Source of the DNA: Clitopilus passeckerianus
Taxonomy: Eukaryota; Basidiomycota; Agaricomycetes; Agaricales; Entolomataceae
Assembly: GCA_944990035.1 (NCBI GenBank)
Contig: CALYLX010000127.1
Coordinates: forward strand, 558,001-622,000
DNA: 64,000 nt
Direction: 5' to 3'
Both the position numbers and the translations under genes were made by a program. Position 1 is the stretch's first letter, and the number at the start of each line of letters is the position of its first letter. A model generated the notes under the pieces. It saw only the letters and a program-made list of their open reading frames with translations, made no database searches and had not been told where the DNA came from. Shown here piece by piece: positions 48,575 through 57,904 of the stretch.

Positions 48575-49059
48575 TTCTAAGCTTTCACGATCGAGAGGCT
48601 CATCTTCGTGGCTATGGCTCTCGATCCTGATGGGCTTCGTTGTTGGGGCATTAACAAGACGTTTCCCTTGTACACTTCCCGCTTTCTTCCCGCTATTCCT
48701 TCCTTCCTTCCCTCTAGCCTAATCAACGTATACCGTCTCCAGCCTGCGTCATACTTGATTTTATCCTTAAGTTACTCTACCGGCGACTGGCAACCTCTGG
48801 GTATCTCAATACCTAAGCCCAATCAACACTCCTGCTATACTTCTCGAAATCTATCTATCTATCTCATCCACCACCCTCTTCTCCTCCCTCCTCTCCTCGA
48901 GGCTCGATCTACGTAGACTCCGACGCCATGGCACGCCACCCCTACGCCTACGCCTATGTATCCCAGCGGCTTGCCGAGCCAACGAGGGTTATCCGAGTAT
49001 CTGTACGACAGTCGACTGTATTCTTGACATTGATTCAGACAGTGCCGCAGCTTTGCTTC

Positions 49060-49294
49060 GCCAGAACCTTAGAGGCTTTGGAAGGGGTTGGGACGTACGA
49101 TGCTGGTAGGGATGAGGGCGAGGGGGAAAGAGGAGGAGGGAGGGAGAGTTGGGATTTTGGTCAGAGCTATGGTACGTCCGAGTTGGGTTCTACTAAGTTG
49201 GAGATGAATATGTGCTAAGGGGGGATGGTTTATAGTACCCGGGGCGGCAGAAACATGTTTATAGTGCGGATGTGGATGTGTTTTATATGTTTTA
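49060..49294 (+). pseudogene. 3' fragment of the 47591 gene, first tandem copy
   Basis: It keeps LEALEGVGTYDAG and the Gly/Glu-rich run, the AGAGCTATG-GTACGTC donor and the final exon YPGRQKHVYSADVDVFYMF. The conserved Trp of PGW is lost (Arg). There is no upstream exon, so it cannot make the protein. Confidence 0.75.
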
Positions 49295-49689
49295 ATTCTA
49301 TCGGGATCTTGAGAAGCATCTTCGTGGCTATGGCTATGGGTCTCGATCCCGATGGGCTTTGATGTTGGCTTCCTTTTATCTTGGTCATACCCTTTCTCTA
49401 CCAGCAACTGGTGACTGCAAGTCGTAATCAATGCCCCAAACCTCATCGACACGCCTATTACTCCCACCGCTCGAAATTTATCTATCTCATCTGTCACCAT
49501 CCTCCATCCTCTCGGCTTGATCTACATAGACTCTTTCTCCTTCTCCAACGCCACGCCACGCCTACGTATCCTAGCGGCTTGCCGAGTTAACGAGGGTTAT
49601 CTGAGGATCCGTACGACTACGGCTACTCGAGTGTATTCTTGCCATTGATTCAGACGATGCCTCGCCTCGCCCCGCCATCGCCAGAGGCG

Positions 49690-49760
49690 GTTCTATAGTA
49701 CACCCCTCTTCCGAACTATGTTTATAGCGCGAGTATAGATGTGTTCTATACTTCTTAAAT
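49690..49760 (+). pseudogene. 3' fragment of the 47591 gene, second tandem copy
   Basis: Only the last exon remains, preceded by a TTCTATAG acceptor. It reads TPLPNYVYSASIDVFYTS with the PGW motif gone. Confidence 0.65.
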
Positions 49761-50172
49761 TCTGTTGAGATCCTGAGGCGCATCTCATCTCCGTGGCTCT
49801 CGATCCCGATGGGCTTTGTTATTGGGACGTTAACGAGACATATGCCTTCCTTCCTTCCGTTCCATCTCTTAGGCTTTATCGACGTATACCGCCTCCAGCT
49901 ATATGGTCATACCCCACACTCTACTGACGACCAGTCGGGGTCGAGCATCGAGCACCACTTCGGCTCTGATCTAAGATAGGCTTGGACCATGAGTCCTTTG
50001 ATGGAAACTTCCAATTCAAACTTCGAGTTTTGCTGACTCGTTGGTTAGAGGCGTGACAGAGACATTTTGCATCTCGAAAGCTTTGATGAAGAAATTAATC
50101 ATTTCAGCGTGTAGTACGAGGATATATACACGGCTAGCATGGTAGGCCAGCTAGACCGCGTCTGTCTATTGA
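49761..50172. other. Flank of repeat unit 3 and spacer
   Basis: The left half (to about 49915) is the repeated 3' flank. The rest holds nothing that I recognise. Confidence 0.5.
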
Positions 50173-51278
50173 TCAAATTCCGAACAAAGACTTAAACCTT
50201 GCGAAGAAAGGAAGACGTAAGCCTTTCATCTGGGCTTCTAATGCCAGTACTTTCCGCTTCCACTCCTCCTCCTCCTTCTCATCCCCGGGTTGTACCTGCT
50301 TACGCCTCTCCAGGATTTCTTCAATCGAGTAGAGAAGATGCATCCCTGCCGCCGTTTGCGGAATTTGCTTCTTCATGTCTACCAGTTCCTTTTGGATCAC
50401 CAACGTTGTATCGGGTGCATACTTCGATGTCACAAACTGATCAAGAATGTGTTGTATGATGTTGAATGCGGACACCTGTGTAAGGTCGAATCGCTTGACG
50501 GTCGACCCCATTTTGATCATCTCGTTCCAATATTTACTCCGCAACTCCCGTTCTCGAGCTTCTCCGATCTTTAGCTTGACTTCTTGCCCGTGTGTCGTAC
50601 CCAGAATAACCCTGCTGAGAGCATTTGTGCCGCACAGTTTCTTGAACATCTCTAGGTTCCGGCGACTTGCCCCTTCCATTCTTGCCTCCGCGAGATTCTG
50701 GAGGTAAATAACGCCCCCTAACTGCATGTCGTCGGCGTAGCTGTAAGAGAGGTTGGTGAGATACCGATGAGATGAATAGACCAAGACTCACGAAGAGGCA
50801 AGCCACTCTGCGATACGGCGCAGGATCTCTAGATCGTCTACAAACGTATCGTCAAACCCCGGCGTGTCCACGATGATGACCCGGCGGTCCCCCCAATTCG
50901 GATATATCTCTTTCAAATATTCCGGGTCGATGACCTTCCACTGAAGCTTGTTAGTGCAGGATACAATGTCATGTCCAACCTCCATCACAGGCTTCCCAAA
51001 CAGGGTGTTGATGAACTAAATCAACGTGACCGATTGAGAAAGCGACGACGGGTGATGACTCGAAACGTACGGTACTTTTCCCAACCCCAGTCTTGCCCAT
51101 GATCCTTGTGATATCTTATCAGGCCAAGAAAGCCTTGAAAGGCGCAATCTACTTACGGGATGATCACGTCGGTGGGACGGCCACCCTGGAAAACCCCCCG
51201 ATCCTTGACGGTACTTTTTGGCCGTTTCCATAGTCTTTTCTCGCCCATGTTTCTGGTCTGGCGATTATTCGAATTCAT
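50173..51278 (-). CDS. AIG1-like P-loop GTPase
   Basis: Four exons encode about 310 residues. Near residue 45 is the G1 motif IMGKTGVGKSTFINTLFG, split by two introns. G3 appears as VIIVDTPGFDDTF. The region after it (YADDMQLGGVIYLQNLAEAR, VILGTTHG) fits the AIG1/GIMAP-Toc34 branch of GTPases. The C-terminal part is helical and charged (KKQIPQTAAGMHLLYSIEEI, KEEEEWKRKVLALEAQMKGL). No membrane anchor follows; the protein ends in FFARFKSLFGI. Such GTPases are common and expanded in mushrooms. Plant and animal relatives act in defence or cell survival, but the fungal role is unknown. The ATG at 51278 was chosen as the first in frame; 51248 is an alternative. Confidence 0.8.
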
Positions 51279-52152
51279 GTAGTTTGTTACAGGAAGAGAT
51301 GCGGGTATTGTAAAGTCTGAACGGATGCCTGAACTGATTGTTATAAGCCTGAGAAGATCCTACACGAGTCAAGCACGTGTGTTCCATAGTTAGAGGCACT
51401 TTTGCTATACATGGGGCGTCGGGATAGAAACAATCTAATTATTTCGAAAGGAGAGAAGGAGAAAAGAAAAGGATGATTTGGCCGCAATCCAACGGTATGG
51501 GACTATGAAACCCTCTGGAACGGGGCCGGCGGCGCAATAGGGGCATGATCTGGACCAGGGGTGCTGATCCTATCTGGAAAGAGCGTAAATTCACGAATTT
51601 TGGGCCGGAAATCTGGTGCAAACGTAAGAATAGACAAGAAACCTGAACCAACGCTGTTTTCAAGTAGGCCCAGGTTCGGTCTGACTATAATACGTTTTTA
51701 TGAGCCTCTGTTAATCCGGTGGCACCTTGCTCATCAAAAGAACAATACATCCACAACCCAAGCAAGTTGCGCTTGAGCCGACATAACTTGAAGTTATCCC
51801 AAGAGTTCCTGGAAATCGGATTCATGAGATGGGGGAAGTGTGTCGTCTCTTCCTTTCAGGGCCTTTGGTTTTCTCACGCAGGTAGCTGCCGAAAACGGAT
51901 GGGAATGAGACGATGTTGATCGATTGGTCGCTTGCCATGGTATTTCCGTACCACCTTTCACAATTGCCACCACCAACGCTTGTCGCCTGCAAGGCTATCG
52001 CAGACAAGGATGGACGGAATTAAATCCATTGCTGAGGGCCGGGAGAGAGGTATTTAGCCCAATCTCGACGTTAACCATCCACTAACTCCCGTTCATCGTA
52101 AGGGATATTGACGGGTCTATCCAGGTCACAACCACCAGGGATACAATCCACC
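51279..52152. other. Divergent promoter region
   Basis: About 0.9 kb between the GTPase and the exon at 52153, which face away from each other. No coding frame recognised. Confidence 0.45.
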
Positions 52153-52239
52153 ATGACTCATAACACCATCACTGCGGGGGGCGATGTCAACGTAGTCATT
52201 GGAAATAACAATAACCCCCAGGCTTCAGCGTCCACACTT
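52153..52239 (+). CDS. Orphan first exon with RHIM-like motif, cut off by a transposon
   Basis: The ATG at 52153 opens an exon of 29 codons that ends at a perfect GTAAGT donor. It contains ITAGGDVNVVIGNNNNPQ. The V-x-V-x-G-N-N-N core resembles RHIM/PP-type amyloid signalling motifs and also the GRDVHVY block before the NTPase at 38.5 kb. Similar short Asn/Gly leaders precede NACHT or NB-ARC domains in other mushroom proteins. The intron begins, and 34 bases later an LTR-like sequence starts, so the rest of the gene is displaced or lost. I infer a disrupted NLR-type gene; no downstream exons were found in this window. Confidence 0.45.
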
Positions 52240-52272
52240 GTAAGTTATCAACGTAGTCGACTTATGACCATG

Positions 52273-53276
52273 TGTCACGGGCCGTATTCCGACACTACCT
52301 CATTTAGGCTTCGTTGCGCTTGATGCGCATTTCGTCTACATTTGTTCATCACTGCTCTTTTCTGTTCATCACTTACTTACCAGTTTGTCTCTTAGTTATC
52401 ATCTGTTCATACCTGTACCACTCACTACCAGCTTAATCATGTATTAGGAATTTCGAGTATTTAAGTAGCATTAAAACTGTACTAGATACTCAGTTCGAAT
52501 ATCGAATAAGTTCAATCATTCCTCTCTCGTTCGTTCTCAAACAGAATCATCAGACGCGAAGGACACATTGATACTGTGTCGTGATTCTGCTCCGCTCTTT
52601 GATCCGCCCTTTCCGCTTATATCCAGCCCGAAATCCGTAACTTGACAGTATATTCGAACTGCCAAACTTCGCGATCTGAAAGAATCACGCTATGACGCGA
52701 GGTGCTACTACCACCACCCGTACCCGAGCCACTCCTGCTCGTGCCCCAAATGGCAGGTTCATTTCCGCACGAGGAACCCATGCACCCCAGGCTTCAGTTG
52801 CATTCGGAACACGCGTTCCACCACCGCAACCTCCTGGTGGATATCCGTATACCCCAAATCTGGCACCTCCACCGATCGATCAGCCACAGGTGTTAGGACG
52901 ACGAGCTAACCCTACTCCATCAAGGGGAAGTCATCACAGTCCGCCAGCCAGTAACAGGAGTCATACCAGGTCACAAACCTCCCCATTAAGCAACCCACCT
53001 AGCGTAGCTAGAAGCGCTAGAAGCAGTAGGGAGCCCACTCAACCACCCAGATACACCTCCCAAAATTCCGATCCTGATGGCAGCGGTATTTATTTTAATC
53101 CGCCTCCGCCCAGCCCTCCAGGTAGCGGTCCTCCCAGCAATGGTCCTCCTAGTAGCGATCATGAGGGAGATGACGAATTCTCTGGCGATGATCAGGACTT
53201 GAATAACGAGCCAACTCCTGATTTCGATCAACCAGACTTCCATCAGCATTCCGTCACGTTGCTTATTTCTCCTTGA
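52273..53276 (+). mobile_element. LTR retrotransposon remnant (LTR plus gag-like frame)
   Basis: The sequence opens with TGTCACGGGCC, a common start of basidiomycete LTRs. About 420 bases later an ATG (52692) begins a 194-codon frame rich in Pro, Ser, Thr and Arg (TRATPARAPNGRFISARG) with acidic end (EGDDEFSGDDQDLNN), like the N-terminal low-complexity part of gag proteins. It ends at 53276, before any nucleocapsid or pol motif, so the element is truncated. The exact LTR end and a second LTR were not located. Confidence 0.5.
52692..53276 (+). CDS. Gag-like low-complexity protein, truncated
   Basis: Product of 194 residues, mostly Pro/Ser/Arg with a short acidic tail. No CCHC knuckle, protease or reverse-transcriptase motif. 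Interpreted as the N-terminus of a retrotransposon gag from its location behind an LTR-like sequence. It could instead be a chance low-complexity frame. Confidence 0.4.
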   Translation: MTRGATTTTRTRATPARAPNGRFISARGTHAPQASVAFGTRVPPPQPPGGYPYTPNLAPPPIDQPQVLGRRANPTPSRGSHHSPPASNRSHTRSQTSPLSNPPSVARSARSSREPTQPPRYTSQNSDPDGSGIYFNPPPPSPPGSGPPSNGPPSSDHEGDDEFSGDDQDLNNEPTPDFDQPDFHQHSVTLLISP

Positions 53277-54389
53277 ATTGTCTTAAAGTCCTTGATTCAA
53301 GCACTTCAAGAAAATCCAAGACAGTTTTCACGGTCTTAATCCAAGACTTGACTCTTGAATTAAGAGTAGATGACTGATGATTTTGCTTGAAATCTCTATT
53401 GATTCTTCTTGATATTCATTGAATGCCAGCGACTTTGAATGGTAAGAAGCAGTGTAGTACCTTGGAGAAACATCATATCCGCTGCATTATATTAGAATAC
53501 CTTTCTAGTATTCTAGTAGTAGAGATTGCCTGATACTGTACTGACATAGTAGGTATATACACAATTGACATTATTTCTTACTAACTCTATGAATTATACT
53601 GTGATTATTCTGTACAATATTCCAACTGGGACACCATCCATTTCCAGAGCACAGAATAATATTGTCAGCTCATATACTGGAAAAAGTAAGCAGTACTCTG
53701 CAATGAACATGTAAAGACACTCAACTTTCAAGCCTACTCCAAGATCACTATGCATCTGTTGCTAAGTCCCTACTTACTTCAAGAACCCGCCAAGTCCTGA
53801 CCAAGTTGTCATAGTCTGGATGTTTAAGCCCGCTAAAGTTACTTCCAAGTTCCAAGATGGTGTAAAGCAACGTCAAGAAAACATCCAAGCTATATCAAAT
53901 CAGAGAAACTTTACCTCTCATTGCACTCAATCTAAATTCAAGCAAAGCAAGGCAGTTCCCAAGATGTCAACAAGCAGACCTCATGCATAACCAATCATAA
54001 TCAAGCAAGCAAATCTATTTCAAGAGGCTGTAAAATGATAAAGACGAGGACCAGAAAAGCAAATATAATCCAAATATAAACCAAGAATATTCAAGTATAA
54101 TCCAATATAATTCAAATGAAATAAGCCATTCAGAATGTAGCACTAACAGTGAAGCCAAAGGGTATGATGATGGAAGGGGATTCCAGCAGAGAATAGCTAA
54201 ATGTTAGGTGCCAAGCAGGGAAGATCATGGAATAAGAAGAACAGCGAGGGGAGGATTGCATAGGTTATTGGGTATCAGGTATCAGGCGGCAATGGCGAGC
54301 AAAGATTCACCCTCACCAAAGCTCGTTGGCATGCCTAGCCAGAACAAACATTAGAAGGAAAATCAAACTGGAACGGTAAAACTTACCAG
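53277..54389. other. AT-rich relic without genes
   Basis: About 1.1 kb, clearly richer in A+T than its surroundings and dominated by CAAG/TTCAAG words. No open frame. It looks like non-coding retrotransposon or decayed mobile DNA between the gag-like frame and the Plavaka accessory gene. Confidence 0.45.
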
Positions 54390-57300
54390 TTATTCTGGAC
54401 CGGAATCCGAGTCCACAACAATGTGGCAACGAGAGTCTGCAGTAGGGCCCTGGGCAAAGTCCGGGTGCGTGGTAGGTGTCGCTCCTTTCGTGCGGATAGC
54501 GAGCGCCTGGTTCATCAGCGGCTTCATGATAGCCATGCTATCAAACCCCTGTTCAATCGCGCCAGTGACCCACTCATTCGTCGGCGTGCTCCACAAGTCG
54601 AAGCTGAATTCGTCGATCCTGCCGAGAACCGGGCCGTCGTCCTTTGCCTTGCCCTTGCCCTTGTTGGCCTTGTTATCGCCTTGCTCGTTGTCGTTGACGT
54701 CGGTGTCCTTCCCCTTGCCGTTGGTCTTATCGTCATCGTCCTCGTCGTCGCTATCGTTGATATTCTCTTCACCTCCCTCATTGGGATTGGGTAGGGTAGA
54801 AGCACTGGCTGTGGGGGGCTCCAACTTGACCGGTGCAGCCCTACGCTTGTTGTAGGGCTTTGTTGCCACTTGGTCGGCAGTTTCGGGGGTGAGAGGAATG
54901 TTTGCCCAATATCTGACTGCCCGTTCAACCTGTTCATGTGGTTATGAAGGGTTGTGAGCAAAATGGGAGTTTACATATGAAGAAAAGCGGTTACCGCTGC
55001 AACAGATAACCCCAGCGCACCAATAAGCGGCTTTCCTTGAGGACCGGCCACCTGCCGTCGTATGTATTGGTCCATAGGAGGTAGGCCCGGAAGGCCTTGA
55101 TGACGAGAGGGCTATAGAAGGGGTCCAAGCGCTTCACCTGGGCCAATACGTGTTAGCGTTTGCACAACTAGGTATGGCAGTGCTCACCTTTCCTGTCACG
55201 CGGCTTTGTCGAACGGTGCCGTACATGAATGAATTGCCCTCAAGGAGCCTTCGCGCCTCGGCTCGTCGCAGGGCGTTAGTGTTAAGTCTTGAGTCAGCGA
55301 ACTTTGCTTCAAGGGCATCGACAGCGGCAGAGGCGACCTGGTTACGCATTTCTCGATAGCGTTGATCTCCCTATGTTAGCGCATGACGTGTCAATAGCAT
55401 CCACCCAGAACCTGATAAAAAGACCACTTACCAGAACGCAGGCGACGTCGTGTGGCCCAGAAATGATGTGTCCGCTGGCAGGAGTCCTCTGGTAGATGAA
55501 GCCCCAGCAACTTTGCATGAATTCGAGAGATTCATGATCATGAGTAACCCAGGGTGTCCTGAGCGTCCCGATGTATCTGGCGAATGTGGTGACGAAGCCA
55601 TGGCGCCATTTATCGCGTGCACCGGGAGGGAGGTCGCTTGTGACGTATTCGGAGGGTTTCTTGGGCTTCTTGACAGGTGATTCAACTTTGACGATGGCCT
55701 GAAGAAATGAAAAGAGTAACTGAGCAATCAAGAAGAGAAATGTTTGACGATACAACGTACTGAGTTGGATACGCGCACATGGCCCTTCAAAGGACTGCGA
55801 CAAACGGCTTCACGTTCACGAGAGTCATCCTCATCCTCGAGGCCGCCGTAGAAGGCAGTTTCATCCCAAACCTCCTCATTGCTGGCGTTGGCAGCCTCCG
55901 TGAACTTGGTAGGCTTGGCGTGTGAAGGCTTGGTACGCGGGAAGGCCTGTCCTGTGCTGACGATAGCAACACCGGTGTTGAGGATGCGTTTCTTTGAATT
56001 GTTGGCAGCGGACGGGGGTACTGGAGCTTCGTTGTTGTTGTTGTCGGATGGTTCTTCTCTGACAGTGCGCTTTTTCTGCTTATGGCTTGCTGGCCTCTTC
56101 TTCTCGGCGTTGTGCTCGAACTCCTTTGTACTCCAGTTGTCGATAAGGCCGGATTTGGCCTTTGCAGACTGGAGGGACCTGTATTCAAGACAGAAGTCAT
56201 GAAGAAACAAGTTGCATTCGGTGAGCACCGAACACATGAGAAACAAGGCACTTACCGATTGTTGATAGCTTGGTCGAAGTTCTGACCGACCTGGCGGATG
56301 GCATCAACATCAACGGTCTCATGGGAATAATTCTGAGTAACCGTGACTTACCTCCGTTTTCTTGATCTGGCGGCCTGCCATGATGGCTTCTCTCAGAGTC
56401 ATAGTTTCCTCCTCTGAGTCTCCTCCATCGGTGTTCTTCTTGGCCTCCCGGTTGTTCTTCTTGGGTACCTTTGATGCTGGCTTCTTACGCGCGGGATTCG
56501 ACACTTTCTTAGCAAGATGGACTTCGACTTCATCGTCTTCATCGCTGCTGATCTCTACGGACGCTGCATCATCTTGTTTGTCATCGACATCCATCTTCCA
56601 GGCTGGATCCTCCGAACTTGCGAGGCTTTCAATGCCGTTGTCGATCACCTTCTGGTTCACAGCCTTCGACCTCCGAGCTGGCCTGGGAGTAGCTTCCTCA
56701 TGGTCTGAATCTTCGTCAGAATCCAGTACGACCTCAGAGTCGACCTTTGGAATAACTTGCGACGTCTTTGCTGCCGGTTTCTTGTGGGCACGTCGCATAT
56801 CTTTCATACTGTGTGTAAGTAATTCACCCCGTGTAAGTTCTATGAAAGTGCTTGCCAAACATATCAATATCTTCCTGCCCATCAGACGCTGGAACCATCT
56901 CAATGTCGTTGTTGTTCTTAGGCACTGCCTTGGCGACACGCTGTGGCTTGACTTTAGCCTTCTGGCGAGTCTTCTTTTCTTCAGTTATATTCTCTGAAGC
57001 ATTGGCTAACCAACAGTGAGCAGTTGACGAGCGTCAAAAGAAGTCAACGACGCACCCTGGTCAGCTTCGGGCTTGGAGGCACTGGTCTTTGCTTTCTTGG
57101 CCTCCTTACGGGCTTTCGTGCCTTCTGGGTCAAGGTCGTCGACAGCGTAAGTGCGTTTAAGCGGCCGTTTACCCTTCTTCTCACCACCTACTTGCATGCT
57201 TAGACAAGGTATAATGGTAGTTCATCACATTGAACTTACCGCTTGCTGGCTCGTTAGCACTTTGAGCTTGAGTGCCTTTGGCCAAATCCGCGACACCTGC

Positions 57301-57736
57301 TACCGTATTGGACGACATTTCAACGTTCTTGGCGCGGCTCTTGGACGACTCCTTAGCGCCCTAGAGGCCTTTGGGGTTGCCTCCTCTCCCTCTGAGGGCG
57401 CGGCTGCTGCTTTTGGAGGGCAGTCTACACGACACGTCAGTAGTTGTTCCAAGAAGAGTGCAACCCCGTACCTTTCTTGTGTCGTGGAAAGGCAGCTCCA
57501 GCTGCTTCATCTTCCTCAGCAAGATGATTTTCCAACTCGGACACCTTTAAGACGCCTCGGGCTGCTTTGGCTTTCTTCGCTTTTGCAGCCTCCTCCTTCT
57601 GGACCTTCTGGTTGCGCTTTGCCTGCTTCGCGGCAGCAGCAGCAGCAAGCTCGTCCTCTGTTGGAAGGCCGGGATTGAGCAGTTTGAGGGTATACCCAGG
57701 TACGCGCCCTTTTGTATCTTTGCGAAGTGATACCAT
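54390..57736 (-). CDS. Transposon accessory protein, unknown
   Basis: About ten exons. The N-terminal two thirds are charged and low-complexity: Lys/Ala coiled-coil (AAAAAKQAKRNQKVQKEEAA), NLS-like KGKRPLKRTY, acidic SDEDSDHEE and KPASKVPKK. A conserved core follows: VWDETAFYGGLEDEDDS, DLPPGARDKWRHGFVTTFAR, MQSCWGFIYQRTPASGHIIS and VASAAVDALEAKFADSRLN. Then come VKRLDPFYSP...FRAYLL and QVERAVRYWANIPLTPETAD, and a disordered acidic tail. This block accompanies Plavaka transposases in other mushrooms, as I recall. It has no catalytic motif that I can see; nuclear DNA-binding or transposition support is inferred. The ATG at 57736 gives MVSLRKDTKGRVPG. Confidence 0.6.
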
Positions 57737-57904
57737 GCTGAATGAGTGCTTTGAAGTTGTCGGAGAAATTCGTGGTCAACCTAGTTCCGTGGGAGACCAA
57801 AAGCAAATTCAACATAGCGCGCCACCGACTTGAATATCCTTTTTTGGCTTGATGGACTTAGCTGTTTCTTGAGCCGTCTTGACTTACCCCATCTCTCCGA
57901 GCCC

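Larger units (their letters stand above)
48360..49915 (+). repeat. Tandem direct repeat of the 3' part of the 47591 gene plus its flank
   Basis: Three diverged units, each with the gene's last exons followed by flank. Unit 1 runs from about 48360 (gene 3' end) to 49059, unit 2 from about 49060 to 49689, and unit 3 from about 49690 to 49915. Shared landmarks: TTAGAGGCTTTGGA (48364, 49069), the PGW exon with TTTATAG (48529, 49256, 49726), CTTCGTGGCTATGGCT (48605, 49319) and TCCCAGCGGCTTGCCGAG versus TCCTAGCGGCTTGCCGAG (48960, 49566). Unit length is roughly 0.6-0.7 kb. Confidence 0.75.
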
